From JADJDM01 sp044352985 (GTDB lineage Bacteria > Bacteroidota > Bacteroidia > B-17B0 > Aurantibacillaceae), in contig JBILCU010000010.1 in the NCBI GenBank assembly GCA_044352985.1, forward strand, positions 61,431-125,430: a DNA stretch of 64,000 bases, read 5' to 3'. The translations under genes were made by a program, and so were the position numbers. The notes under the pieces are model-generated. The model was given only the letters and a program-made list of their open reading frames with translations, was not told the origin of the DNA and made no database searches. Below, one piece after another: positions 1 to 8,234 of this stretch. Position 1 is the stretch's first letter; every line of letters begins with the position of its first letter.

Positions 1-74
1 TAATTTTACCTGCCTTCAAATCCTGATGAAGTGAGTGAATGTTGAGAAAAGAATACACGATAATGCGAGAGAAA

Positions 75-257
75 TTATTTTTTATCTAAATCAGTAGAAG
101 CTCCTTCACCTTTAGATGCATCTTTAAATTCTTTCATTCCTTTTCCTAAACCACGCATAAGCTCAGGAATTTTTTTTCCACCGAAAAACAATAATAATGC
201 TATAATAATCATTGTCATTTCAGGGCCTCCCAAACCAAACATTCCAAGTAAAATCAT
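75..257 (-). CDS. tatA: Sec-independent translocase TatA/TatE-like subunit
   Basis: This 60-residue protein has the TatA layout. A short hydrophobic N-terminal helix (about residues 12-26) is followed by [21 protein letters not shown], with the FG-x-KK-P-E hinge and an amphipathic helix, then a short charged tail. TatA oligomers form the membrane conduit that exports folded proteins bearing twin-arginine signals. The length is normal for Bacteroidota TatA. It starts with ATG and lies 57 bp downstream of the glutamate dehydrogenase gene on the same strand. No tatC is visible in the window. Confidence 0.93.
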   Translation of the reverse strand: MILLGMFGLGGPEMTMIIIALLLFFGGKKIPELMRGLGKGMKEFKDASKGEGASTDLDKK

Positions 258-314
258 TTGTTTATTTTTTTAAAATATAAAACTACAATTTATAAATCAG
301 TTAAAAAAATCTAA

Positions 315-1589
315 TTAGAAGTTCCCTTTTGCTTTAATTCCTAATTCGATTTTCTTTAAAGCAGTAATGTATGCACCAATACGCATAGTTGATTTGTACT
401 CCTGACTGTTTTTCCAAACTGCATCAAAAGCCACTTCTATATTGATATCGTGTTTTTCATTTACTTCTTTTTCCGACCAGTAATATCCCATTTTATTTTG
501 AACCCACTCAAAATAAGAAACGGTTACACCGCCTGAGTTAGCCAAAATATCAGGGACAACTAAAATATTTTTTTCTTTTAAAATCACATCGGCTTCAGGA
601 GTTGTAGGGCCGTTTGCGCCTTCAATTATTAATTTTGCCTGAATATCGGAAGCAATTTCTTCAGTGATTACATTTTGTAATGCCGCAGGAACTAAAACAT
701 CACATTTTGCAGTTAGCAATTGTGCGCCTGTAATTTCTGCACCACCTGTAAAACCCTTTAATGTGTTGGAATTTGATTTAGTATAATCTAATGCTGCTTT
801 AACATCAATCCCGTTTTCATTATAATATGAAGCAGTATGATCACCAATTGCAACAATTTTAACCCCTTTTTCAGCTAACAAACGAGCAGCATGAGAACCT
901 ACATTTCCAAAACCCTGAACGGAAGCAGAAACCGATTTCGGATCTAAGCCCATTTTTTTAAGTGCACAAAGAGTGCTTACCATTACTCCTCTTCCTGTTG
1001 CTGCATCTCTACCTAATGATCCGCCAATTCCTACTGGTTTTCCTGTAGTTACACCAGGGCTATCATCTCCGGTAATTTTATTGAATTCATCTACTAACCA
1101 AGCCATTTCTCTTCCGCTTGTTCCCATATCCGGAGCAGGAATATCTTTATTTACTCCAAAAACATCTTTCATAGAACGAGTGTAAGCGCGAGTTAAACGC
1201 TCTAACTCGCCTACACTTAATTTTCTTGGATCGCATTTAATACCGCCTTTACCACCGCCATAAGGCAAATTAGCTACAGCACATTTAAAACTCATCCAAG
1301 CAGAAAGCGCCATCACTTCATCCTGACAAACATCCATTGCATAACGGATACCGCCTTTAGAAGGTCCAAGAATAGTTGAATGAACACATCTGAAACCTTC
1401 AAAAACTTCAACTTTTCCATTATCCATCATTACCGGTAAACTAACTTGAACCAATTTTTGGGGACTTCTAAGCACTTTAGCGGCAGTTTCGTCCAAGTTC
1501 ATTGTTTTCGCAGCTACATCCAAACGGGCTAATACCGAATCGAACATGCTATCGTGTTTTGAAGTTGAATTTGCGGTTTGAGAACTCAT
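315..1589 (-). CDS. gdhA: Glu/Leu/Phe/Val family dehydrogenase (glutamate dehydrogenase)
   Basis: The 424-residue protein matches the hexameric glutamate dehydrogenase family, which interconverts glutamate and 2-oxoglutarate plus ammonia in the cytosol. The signature LPYGGGKGGIKCDP lies at about 108-121, with the catalytic lysine at 114. The substrate-binding segment GPSKGGIR is at about 75-82 and the dinucleotide-binding GFGNVG at 226-231. Length and motif order fit the small catabolic (often NAD-dependent) subtype, but cofactor choice cannot be read with certainty. It starts with ATG and has a TAnnTTTG promoter element about 50 bp upstream. Confidence 0.95.
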   Translation of the reverse strand: MSSQTANSTSKHDSMFDSVLARLDVAAKTMNLDETAAKVLRSPQKLVQVSLPVMMDNGKVEVFEGFRCVHSTILGPSKGGIRYAMDVCQDEVMALSAWMSFKCAVANLPYGGGKGGIKCDPRKLSVGELERLTRAYTRSMKDVFGVNKDIPAPDMGTSGREMAWLVDEFNKITGDDSPGVTTGKPVGIGGSLGRDAATGRGVMVSTLCALKKMGLDPKSVSASVQGFGNVGSHAARLLAEKGVKIVAIGDHTASYYNENGIDVKAALDYTKSNSNTLKGFTGGAEITGAQLLTAKCDVLVPAALQNVITEEIASDIQAKLIIEGANGPTTPEADVILKEKNILVVPDILANSGGVTVSYFEWVQNKMGYYWSEKEVNEKHDINIEVAFDAVWKNSQEYKSTMRIGAYITALKKIELGIKAKGNF

Positions 1590-1638
1590 AATGTAATTGT
1601 ATTAAGTTATTATTTAATAAGTTAGAAACAAAGCGGTG

Positions 1639-1646
1639 CAAAGTTA
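1639..1646 (-). promoter_or_regulatory. Putative -7 promoter element of gdhA
   Basis: On the minus strand this reads TAACTTTG, followed by C. It matches the Bacteroidota -7 consensus TAnnTTTG and sits 50 bp upstream of the gdhA start. I see no clear -33 TTG at the usual distance, so only the -7 box is supported. Confidence 0.5.
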
Positions 1647-1758
1647 ACAATTTATTAAATTGTTCGACATATTCTTATAAAAATCAATGTTAAATGTGCT
1701 ATTAATATCTTATAATTAATTGACTGCGTGTTTATTGAATTAAAAAACCCAATTTAAT

Positions 1759-2397
1759 TTAAAAACTACTCAACAATTTAATTTCATTTCTATATAGAAT
1801 TAATTTTTTATCGTTTTCCAATTGCTTTAATAATCTTGAAATAACAACTCTGCTTGTGCCCATCTCCTCTGCAATTTGATTATGTGATAATTGCAAAGAA
1901 CTTTTACCTGAAAGTTTTGATTTGTTTTTAAGATAATTAATTAATCGTTCATCCAACTTATGAAAGGCGATACTTTCTAAAGAACGCAAAAGCTCATTGA
2001 ATCTTAAGGTAAAACTTTTAAAAATATAGCTCTTCCAACTTGGATATTTCATTAGCCATTCATCCAATTTTTCATGTGGAATTTTTATAAGTTCTACATT
2101 ATCTTCTGCAACGGCTTTCACTTCACTTAATTTTGCTTCCATACAACATGCGTAGGCCATGGCACAACTTTCGTTATTGGTAAGGTAGTACAAAATAATT
2201 TCTCTTCCCTCTTCATCTTTTCGCATCACTCTAATTGTACCATTTACGATGATTGGTAAAAATCTAACTTTTTTTCCATAATCCATGATTATATCACCTT
2301 CTTTTACCTCAATTACTTCAGCAAAGCCTAAAATTTCTTCAACTAATTTGTTTTCGAAAATGTGTGAAAGTTTATTTTTTAACGTGTCGATTGGCAT
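1759..2397 (-). CDS. Crp/Fnr family transcriptional regulator
   Basis: The 212-residue protein has an N-terminal cyclic-nucleotide-binding-like beta roll (about 15-115), a long dimerisation helix (about 120-145) and a winged HTH. The recognition region SHNQIAEEMGTSRVVISRLL is at about 171-190. There is no Fnr-type N-terminal cysteine cluster. Instead the sensor domain has Cys78, Cys84 and Cys85 (ESCAMAYACCME). It is the last gene of the sulfur island, 22 bp after the porin gene on the same strand. I infer that it senses a reactive-sulfur or redox signal and controls the island; the ligand is unknown. Confidence 0.9.
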   Translation of the reverse strand: MPIDTLKNKLSHIFENKLVEEILGFAEVIEVKEGDIIMDYGKKVRFLPIIVNGTIRVMRKDEEGREIILYYLTNNESCAMAYACCMEAKLSEVKAVAEDNVELIKIPHEKLDEWLMKYPSWKSYIFKSFTLRFNELLRSLESIAFHKLDERLINYLKNKSKLSGKSSLQLSHNQIAEEMGTSRVVISRLLKQLENDKKLILYRNEIKLLSSF

Positions 2398-2418
2398 ATA
2401 TACTAAAAACGTTTTATT

Positions 2419-3822
2419 CTATAACTTAAAATCTAAAATGAAATTAAAGTTAATCATATTTACTTTATTGTAAATGTATTTTGGATTGCTATATGTTTCT
2501 CCTTCTTTAATTTTATAGGCAATTAATGATCTTATCTCCATTCCTTTAAAAAAACCGTTAAACTGATATGCAATATCAAAATTTAGTTGATGATAGGATG
2601 GCATACTGTATTTATTTAAGCGATAATTTAAAATATCGGGTAATTTAAAATAACCATACGCCAATCCTGTTTTTAATTTATTATTAAAAAATTTAGTTGT
2701 TGCCTTCAATGCAATAGCATGCACATTACCTAAGCCTTCATTTCTTTCTCTGGGCATGAACGTATAAAATGCCTCTCTCCCCCACTCACGTGGCATCAAA
2801 TATCTTCCATCTCCTGTGATGTGCGTATAATTAAAAGAAAAATTAGTTCTGTTGTTTTTTATTCCTACTTGAGCACTTATTACATTCGATTGTGAATTTT
2901 CACTCATATATGTTTTTCGCTGGTCGCTATTTCCTCCATGGTTGATTGCATCCTGATGAATATAAATCAAGCCCTGAAAGAATGAATATGAATGTGATGT
3001 TGATTGGTTAGTGTTTATTTCAAGCATTGCTGTATTCATAACATTATCTACTAATCCGTTCCATAAATTAATTTTAAATTTATCATTCGGTTGAAAATAA
3101 AGATTGGCAATTGCTATACCACTGCTTGATATGTTATCATGATACATTGATTTTTCTCCGAATGTATTAAGCCCAGAAGAGTAAACACCAAAAGATTTTT
3201 CCAATTTAAACCACTGTACAGTTGAGCGAGGTGAAACATCCCAAATCCAACCACCGCTAAAACCAATTTTTTTCGATTCATTTACTGTAATCCAAACTCC
3301 TTCTTCCAGAGTTGGGCGCATACGTCCATCCTGAGGATTAACAAATGGTGTGTTTAGATTTATTTTCCCAAAGGCAATGCTACTTTTAGAAATACTGTAT
3401 TTCAAGTATAACTCTTCCAGTCTGTCGAGGTCATTTTTGTTCGATGGATTTTCAATATCGAACAAGCCTATTTCATAGCGATTTGGAGAGTGAGAAACAG
3501 TGTCCTGATTTTGAATTGCAGAAGATGCTAAATTATAAATAAAAAACCCACTTATACCCAATTGCAATCCATAAAACGGTTTAGTTAATACACCTACACC
3601 AGCACCACTTGCCAAAGCGTAGTCATCTTTTAGAATTCCTTCATTTATGGTTGACATAAAAAAACTTCGGGTATGAGCCTCCCAATGTGCTGATAAAAAA
3701 CATTCTTTTAAGCAAATTGAATCTTTAGGTTGATTTGAGATATGATAATCATTTTGCTCCTGACAAAACAACTTGCTCTTTAATAAAATTAAAATGTAAA
3801 TAAAAATGTTGGTTTTAGTCAT
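2419..3822 (-). CDS. Outer-membrane porin, OprD-like
   Basis: This 467-residue protein has an N-terminal signal peptide ending near Cys-Gln (about residues 19-21) and alternating aromatic/polar strands typical of a beta barrel, ending in a strand with a terminal Leu (FNFILDFKL). The stretch GKINLNTPFVNPQDGRMRPT (about 156-175) resembles OprD-family porins found in Bacteroidota. Such porins let small solutes cross the outer membrane. Its place between the YeeE/YedE genes and the Crp/Fnr gene suggests entry of an inorganic sulfur anion or another small substrate, which is inference. It starts with ATG, 23 bp after the preceding gene. Confidence 0.7.
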   Translation of the reverse strand: MTKTNIFIYILILLKSKLFCQEQNDYHISNQPKDSICLKECFLSAHWEAHTRSFFMSTINEGILKDDYALASGAGVGVLTKPFYGLQLGISGFFIYNLASSAIQNQDTVSHSPNRYEIGLFDIENPSNKNDLDRLEELYLKYSISKSSIAFGKINLNTPFVNPQDGRMRPTLEEGVWITVNESKKIGFSGGWIWDVSPRSTVQWFKLEKSFGVYSSGLNTFGEKSMYHDNISSSGIAIANLYFQPNDKFKINLWNGLVDNVMNTAMLEINTNQSTSHSYSFFQGLIYIHQDAINHGGNSDQRKTYMSENSQSNVISAQVGIKNNRTNFSFNYTHITGDGRYLMPREWGREAFYTFMPRERNEGLGNVHAIALKATTKFFNNKLKTGLAYGYFKLPDILNYRLNKYSMPSYHQLNFDIAYQFNGFFKGMEIRSLIAYKIKEGETYSNPKYIYNKVNMINFNFILDFKL

Positions 3823-3845
3823 TTATTATCTAGAGAAATCATTAT

Positions 3846-4259
3846 CTAATTAGGAAGTTTATCTTTAAGGATACCAAACAAAAATGTTCCAACTAAAGCA
3901 AAGAAGAAAACAATAGCCATGCTTAAAAATCCATAGCCAATATTAACGACCATTGGGCCAGGGCATGCACCACTAAGCGCCCAACCTAATCCAAATAATA
4001 TTCCTCCAATTAAATACCTTGACACAGATTTTTCTTTTGGAAAAAATTTTATTGGATTCCCGTGATAATCACGAATATTGAATTTCTTTATTAAGCCTAT
4101 ACCTATAGCCCCAAGCGTAACAGCAGTTCCAATTATACCATACATATGAAACGATTGAAAGCGAAACATTTCCTGTATTCGATACCACGACATGGCCTCT
4201 GATTTTGCCATTACGATTCCAAAGACAATCCCAAGAATTAAAAACTTAATGAATTTCAT
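3846..4259 (-). CDS. YeeE/YedE-family membrane protein, C-terminal half-like (DUF6691 type)
   Basis: This is a 137-residue integral membrane protein with about four hydrophobic segments. The segment GGILFGLGWALSGACPGP (about 86-103) carries the conserved cysteine motif of the YeeE/YedE (TsuA) family, whose studied members import thiosulfate. In many Bacteroidota two short proteins replace the single-chain transporter, and this looks like the second half; its partner is the 185-residue protein encoded upstream. The pair is split by the 450 bp repeat array, whose first base lies 2 bp beyond this ATG. The upstream region of this gene is therefore pure repeat. Confidence 0.85.
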   Translation of the reverse strand: MKFIKFLILGIVFGIVMAKSEAMSWYRIQEMFRFQSFHMYGIIGTAVTLGAIGIGLIKKFNIRDYHGNPIKFFPKEKSVSRYLIGGILFGLGWALSGACPGPMVVNIGYGFLSMAIVFFFALVGTFLFGILKDKLPN

Positions 4260-4260
4260 A

Positions 4261-4710
4261 TGTTGATATTTATTGTTTTTTAGTTGTCATATGTTATACG
4301 CCATGTATCTTGATTTGTGTTTATGCGCTGAGGCACATGGCTATTTCATATGTAGATATTTATTGTTTTTTAGTTGCCATATGTTATACGCCATGTATCT
4401 TAATTTGTGTTTGTGCGCTGTGGCACATGGCTATTTCATATGTAGATATTTATTGTTTTTTAGTTGCCATATGTTATACGCCATGTATCTTAATTTGTGT
4501 TTGTGCGCTGTGGCACATGGCTATTTCATATGTTGATATTTATTGTTTTTTAGTTGTCATATGTTATACGCCATGTAACTTAATTTGTGTTTGTGCGCTG
4601 CGGAACATGGCTATTTCATATGTTGATATTTATTGTTTTTTAGTTGTCATATGTTATACGCCATGTATCTTAATTTGTGTTTGTGCGCTGAGGCACATAG
4701 CTATTTCATT
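4261..4710. repeat. Exact five-copy tandem array of a 90 bp unit
   Basis: Units begin at 4261, 4351, 4441, 4531 and 4621 and differ at only a few positions each. Every unit holds a dyad: CATATGTTATACGCCATGT on the left and ACATGGCTATTTCATATG on the right, separated by about 28 bases. It could form a hairpin with a perfect 7 bp inner stem (GCCATGT/ACATGGC). The array fills the whole gap between the two YeeE/YedE genes, from 2 bp past one start codon to the base before the other stop codon. TTTCAT occurs at both borders. Because 90 is a multiple of three, long spurious reading frames cross it on the plus strand. Confidence 0.97.
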
Positions 4711-5268
4711 TTAAAACAATAAAGGAAAAATTAAAAATGTCATGATTAAACCACCGATAAAAAACCCCATCACCGCAATTAATGAAGGCAACTGCAAATT
4801 AGATAAACCACTTATAGCATGCCCGGAGGTACAACCACCGGCATACCTTGATCCGAAACCAACCAATAATCCACCAACTGCTAGAAGTAAAAAACCTTTT
4901 AACGAAAATGCAGCTTCTAAACTGAATAACTCTGTTGGTTGAAGAGACAAAGGTTTTGCAAAGCCAAGAAGTTTTAAATCCTGAATTGTTTTTTCTGAAA
5001 TTGATATAGTAGCATCTGAAGATAAAAACTGTTTTGCAATATAACCACCAATAATGGCTCCCACTAAAAAAACAATATTCCATAATTGAGATTTCCAATT
5101 GAAATCAAAAAACTTTACTTGTTTACCGCAACCTGCAGCGGAGCATATTGTCCGGAGGTTTGAGGAGAATCCAAAAGATTGACCGAAGTAAATTAAGAAA
5201 AACATGATACCTGCTATCAAAGTTCCCGATATAAACCAAGACCAGGTTTGTGTTATAAAATCCGGCAT
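4711..5268 (-). CDS. YeeE/YedE-family membrane protein (thiosulfate/sulfur transport)
   Basis: This 185-residue multi-spanning protein has the family cysteine motif GSRYAGGCTSGHAISGLSN at about 139-157, and a second cysteine pair in CSAAGCGKQV at about 42-51. YeeE/YedE (TsuA) proteins carry thiosulfate across the inner membrane through a relay of conserved cysteines. I infer that it pairs with the 137-residue protein downstream. It starts with ATG, 3 bp after the universal stress protein gene, so the two are probably co-transcribed. Its stop codon abuts the 90 bp repeat array. Confidence 0.87.
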   Translation of the reverse strand: MPDFITQTWSWFISGTLIAGIMFFLIYFGQSFGFSSNLRTICSAAGCGKQVKFFDFNWKSQLWNIVFLVGAIIGGYIAKQFLSSDATISISEKTIQDLKLLGFAKPLSLQPTELFSLEAAFSLKGFLLLAVGGLLVGFGSRYAGGCTSGHAISGLSNLQLPSLIAVMGFFIGGLIMTFLIFPLLF

Positions 5269-5271
5269 AAT

Positions 5272-6108
5272 TTAATTATTAAGATGAAATGTAATAATGG
5301 GTTTAAATAAATGATTAATTAATTTTTCAGCAGCACTGCTATGAAATATCCCTCCTCTACCATGTGTGCCGATGCAAACCAAATCTACATCATGCATTTG
5401 ATTGAAATGTACAACACCATTTTCAATGTCAGTATCATGTAAAAGGTGTTTTTCATAGTTTGAAATATCATTCATATTTGCATATTCATCCATTTGATCA
5501 AAATACTTTTTTCTTTCATTTTCGGATGGTGAATCGATTATTTGAAGAAAATGAGTTTTTGATTCAAAAGCTGAAACAAATTTTTTTAATAAACTTAGAT
5601 TATCATTATTTACTTGATTAAAATCGTGAACCAATAAAATATTTTTTATTACTAAATCCGTTCGATCACACATTAAGGTTAAAAGTGGAATTTTAGATTT
5701 TCTTGCTATAAATTGTGCCTCAGAACCAGAAATTATTTCTTTTATACCCCAGGCACCTTTTGTACCCATTACTATCAAATCAAAATTGTGTTTTTCTGAA
5801 TAATTAATGATAGCATCAGTTAGTTTACCAAGAATAAGCTGAACAGAAATATGATTTCCGTATAGTGTTTTTAAATTACTTAATTTTCTATTGGCAATGT
5901 CTCGCTGTGTTACCACGTATTCAACATCAATTTCACCGCAGGTTTCAATATTACCCGTTTCGTCGATAGTTACTGAATCTGGTAAGTCGAGCACATGCAC
6001 AAAATGAATATCAATAGGCGCTTTTTCTTCCAGTTTTTTAACCATTAGATATGCGTATTCTGCCTGAACTGAAAAATCAGTAGGAATAAGTATTTTCATT
6101 TTTCCCAT
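5272..6108 (-). CDS. Universal stress protein, tandem UspA domains
   Basis: The 278-residue cytosolic protein has two UspA domains (about 3-145 and 150-277). The first ends with DLIVMGTKGAWG and SGSEAQFIARKSKIPLLTL, the second with DLVCIGTHGRGG and a matching S-A-x-x-L segment. Both resemble the G-x2-G-x9-G(S/T) nucleotide-binding loop, although the second copy is degenerate. Two ATG starts (6108 and 6099) are possible and the upstream one is used here. It lies 3 bp after the rhodanese gene. Usp proteins are common in stress-response operons; its role in sulfur handling is inferred from position only. Confidence 0.88.
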   Translation of the reverse strand: MGKMKILIPTDFSVQAEYAYLMVKKLEEKAPIDIHFVHVLDLPDSVTIDETGNIETCGEIDVEYVVTQRDIANRKLSNLKTLYGNHISVQLILGKLTDAIINYSEKHNFDLIVMGTKGAWGIKEIISGSEAQFIARKSKIPLLTLMCDRTDLVIKNILLVHDFNQVNNDNLSLLKKFVSAFESKTHFLQIIDSPSENERKKYFDQMDEYANMNDISNYEKHLLHDTDIENGVVHFNQMHDVDLVCIGTHGRGGIFHSSAAEKLINHLFKPIITFHLNN

Positions 6109-6111
6109 ATG

Positions 6112-6423
6112 TTACACGTGTTGATTTACACTTTGCCAACTACCTCCGTTGGTAACATTGTTAAAACCGTTTGCCACTAGCGTGCGTTTTGCCATGCCAC
6201 TTCTGGCGCCACTCCTGCAACAAGTAATAATGTGATTGTGTTTTTTAAGCTTTGTTATATTAGCACTTACTTGCTCTAAAGGTATATTAATTGAACCCTT
6301 AACATGTCCAGAAGCATATTCTGCTTTACTCCTTACATCAATAACTACAGCTCCTTCTCTAATTAAAGCTCCCAAGTCAACATTTCCGCCGAAGCCAAAT
6401 AATTTTTTAATTAAACCAAACAT
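6112..6423 (-). CDS. Cytosolic rhodanese-like sulfurtransferase
   Basis: This 103-residue single-domain rhodanese has the CH2A-like motif VIDVRSKAEYASGHVKGSINIP (about 27-48, shown here by its key D-V-R, E and GH residues) and the active-site loop CCRSGARSG starting at about 68. Cys69 would carry the persulfide. No signal peptide is present, so it probably works in the cytosol moving sulfane sulfur between acceptors. It leads a tight subcluster with usp and yeeE and has its own promoter and operator-like site upstream (6438-6483). Confidence 0.9.
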   Translation of the reverse strand: MFGLIKKLFGFGGNVDLGALIREGAVVIDVRSKAEYASGHVKGSINIPLEQVSANITKLKKHNHIITCCRSGARSGMAKRTLVANGFNNVTNGGSWQSVNQHV

Positions 6424-6437
6424 AATTTTATTTTTTA

Positions 6438-6483
6438 CAAAAGTATGTTTCGGTTAGTAAAGAGTTTGTTACAAATGTTACAT
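6438..6483 (-). promoter_or_regulatory. Promoter and operator-like palindrome upstream of the rhodanese gene
   Basis: On the minus strand 6445-6438 reads TACTTTTG, an exact TAnnTTTG -7 box 15 bp from the start codon. Upstream, plus-strand 6468-6483 reads GTTACAAATGTTACAT. The core GTTACA-AA-TGTTAC pairs at five of six positions as an inverted repeat, the shape expected for a Crp/Fnr dimer. Twenty-two bases separate it from the -7 box. The same motif occurs upstream of the tauE-like gene (11304-11319). The regulator is inferred, not shown. Confidence 0.55.
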
Positions 6484-6524
6484 AGGTTCCAAATTAAAAA
6501 CAAAATAAATTGTGTTTTATAATA

Positions 6525-7778
6525 TTATTTTAGCTTTCTTAATGCTATAATTAACCAGTCAAATAGTTTTGGCTGTATGATTTGGCAGTACATTCTAAAT
6601 TTAATAACAATTGAAGAACTTAATGTTAATATTCCAACAACAACAATAGAAATTGTAATTCCAAAAAAATCAGAAATAACACCTGTTAACAATGCACCAA
6701 AAGCATAACCTAAGTCACGCCATAATCTAAATACTCCAAAACTTTTAGGCCTATCTTCAGGATTTGTGTTCTCAGCTAATGTTGTAAGAAATGTAGGATA
6801 TACCATAGCGGTTCCCCATCCAAGCACTGATGATAAAACTATAAATTCAATAAAGCTTGATGCAAATGCCATTGCCAACAATGCAATTCCTTGCAATAAC
6901 ATTCCCCAAAACAAAATGCTTTTCTTACAAAATTTATCAGACATTTTCCCGGTAAATAACTGACTAATTCCCCATACAGCAGGATAAATAGCAGTAATTA
7001 TTGCAATTTCGGTAAGTTCAAATTTATTCTGAACTAAAAGAATTGGTAGTAGGCCCCATACCATGCCATCATTTAAATTATTAATTAAACCGGCTTGCGT
7101 AACTGCACTAAGATTCTTATTCAATAATGAGGTGTCCAAAAATATGTTTTTTAATTTTGGAATCTTACTTGTTTCTTTTTCTTTAGATACATGATGTTTA
7201 GTATCTTTAATAAGAAATAATGATGATAATAATCCGGAAATAGATAATAGTATTCCTATATAAAATGGATACGGTCTTAAACCAAATTGACTTGCAACAA
7301 TACCTGTAGTAAATGAAACAATTGCAACTGATAAATATCCAGCAAATTCATTTATACCCATTGCAAAACCACGTTGTTTATCTCCTACAAGATCAATCTT
7401 CATTATAACTGTTGAGCTCCAAGTTAAGCCTTGATTTATCCCAAGTAATATGTTTGCAATAACTATCCAATTCCAGTTGTTTGCAAACATTAAAATAAAT
7501 GGGACGGGAAGAGCAAAAAGCCAGCCAATTACAAGTAAATTTTTTTTACCTATTTTATTTGCAAGTACACCAGTATAATAATTTGTAAATCCTTTTGCTA
7601 AACCAAAAACAATTATAAACGATAGGATTGCTGTTTTTGCTGCTATATGAAATTCAGCTTCGGCAATTTTAGGAAGGATTGTGCGTTCAAGGCCAACCAT
7701 GCCCCCAACAAACGCATTAACAAATACAAGTAAAATAAATTGATTGAGATTTTCTCGTATGCCTAATTTTACTTGCAA
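6525..7778 (-). CDS. Major facilitator superfamily transporter
   Basis: The 417-residue protein has about twelve hydrophobic helices and MFS features. ANKIGKKNLLVIG between helices 2 and 3 is the loop A motif, and GMLLQGIALLAMAFASS-type helices make up the second half. The start is a TTG codon; the only nearby upstream ATG runs into a stop, and the N-terminus fits the family (GIRENLNQF before NAFVGGMVGLERT). It stands 101 bp upstream of the rhodanese gene and has a 174 bp gap in front of it. The substrate is unknown; in this setting a sulfur compound or metal is plausible but unproven. Confidence 0.85.
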   Translation of the reverse strand: MQVKLGIRENLNQFILLVFVNAFVGGMVGLERTILPKIAEAEFHIAAKTAILSFIIVFGLAKGFTNYYTGVLANKIGKKNLLVIGWLFALPVPFILMFANNWNWIVIANILLGINQGLTWSSTVIMKIDLVGDKQRGFAMGINEFAGYLSVAIVSFTTGIVASQFGLRPYPFYIGILLSISGLLSSLFLIKDTKHHVSKEKETSKIPKLKNIFLDTSLLNKNLSAVTQAGLINNLNDGMVWGLLPILLVQNKFELTEIAIITAIYPAVWGISQLFTGKMSDKFCKKSILFWGMLLQGIALLAMAFASSFIEFIVLSSVLGWGTAMVYPTFLTTLAENTNPEDRPKSFGVFRLWRDLGYAFGALLTGVISDFFGITISIVVVGILTLSSSIVIKFRMYCQIIQPKLFDWLIIALRKLK

Positions 7779-7843
7779 AATTTAAAAAATAATTTTTGAC
7801 ATGTTGATTAAAAAAATCTACTAATATTCAGTTTTGATAGTAT

Positions 7844-7862
7844 TATGAAATAGCCGTATAAC
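7844..7862 (+). repeat. Relic-like fragment of the 90 bp repeat unit
   Basis: The bases TATGAAATAGCC-GTATAAC equal two pieces of the 90 bp unit read on the opposite strand. The outer end TATGAAATAGCC is joined directly to GTATAAC, with the roughly 39-base centre of the hairpin missing. It lies in the MFS/HMA intergenic gap of the same gene cluster. The match is short, so a shared origin is probable rather than certain. Confidence 0.4.
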
Positions 7863-7905
7863 CCGCAAAAAAATATAAGATGACAAATGGTTTATAAAAA
7901 ATATG

Positions 7906-7919
7906 GTGATTAAAATCAA
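7906..7919. promoter_or_regulatory. FNR/CRP-like palindrome upstream of the MFS gene
   Basis: The bases GTGATTAAAATCAA contain TGAT-TAAA-ATCA, one mismatch from the classical FNR box TTGAT-N4-ATCAA. It lies 128 bp upstream of the MFS start and 33 bp past the HMA gene stop. In AT-rich DNA a few TGAT-N4-ATCA sites are expected by chance in 64 kb, so this is suggestive only. Confidence 0.35.
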
Positions 7920-7952
7920 TACATAAATTATTCTTACAATTTATTATCAAAT

Positions 7953-8222
7953 CTATTCAGATGATAGTTTTCCAATGGCGCAACTTACATAAGATTTTAC
8001 TTTAGCAATTGCATTGTTATTACCCTTTTCAGGATAACCTAATTGGGTTAATCTATCAACAATATTTTGACGGTTTAAATTTACACCAGAAATAATTACT
8101 TGCTCTGTTTCTTGATTAATAGTTATTATATTAACTCCATCGATTTTATTTAGTTGTTCTTTGATGATCGTCATACAAGCACTGCATTTAATATTCTCTA
8201 CAAAAATTATTTCTTTTTTCAT
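7953..8222 (-). CDS. Heavy-metal-associated (HMA) domain protein
   Basis: This 89-residue protein has a ferredoxin-like HMA fold with the metal-binding pair IKCSACMTI (Cys13, Cys16). It continues with the family pattern of GV-x-I-x-V/I-E and VIISG-x-N, and a VDRLTQLGYP helix end. A short C-terminal extension holds a third cysteine (SYVSCAIG). HMA proteins bind Cu(I) or similar soft metals, but in sulfur clusters the CxxC could also handle sulfane sulfur. It is encoded 12 bp after the DUF6132-like gene. Confidence 0.88.
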   Translation of the reverse strand: MKKEIIFVENIKCSACMTIIKEQLNKIDGVNIITINQETEQVIISGVNLNRQNIVDRLTQLGYPEKGNNNAIAKVKSYVSCAIGKLSSE

Positions 8223-8234
8223 TTTTACTTAGTT

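Noticed and set aside
4261..4710. CRISPR array
   Set aside because: There are no unique spacers; the whole 90 bp unit repeats, including the region that would be spacer, and no cas gene is nearby.
4261..4710. Integron attC sites (GTTATACG-like arms)
   Set aside because: Only one arm of each unit resembles an R-type box, no cassette genes lie between units and no integrase gene is in the window.
4273..4714. Two overlapping open frames on the plus strand in the tandem array (87 and 134 residues)
   Set aside because: They exist only because the 90 bp period is a multiple of three with no in-frame stop; the encoded sequence just repeats and has no promoter or ribosome-binding support.
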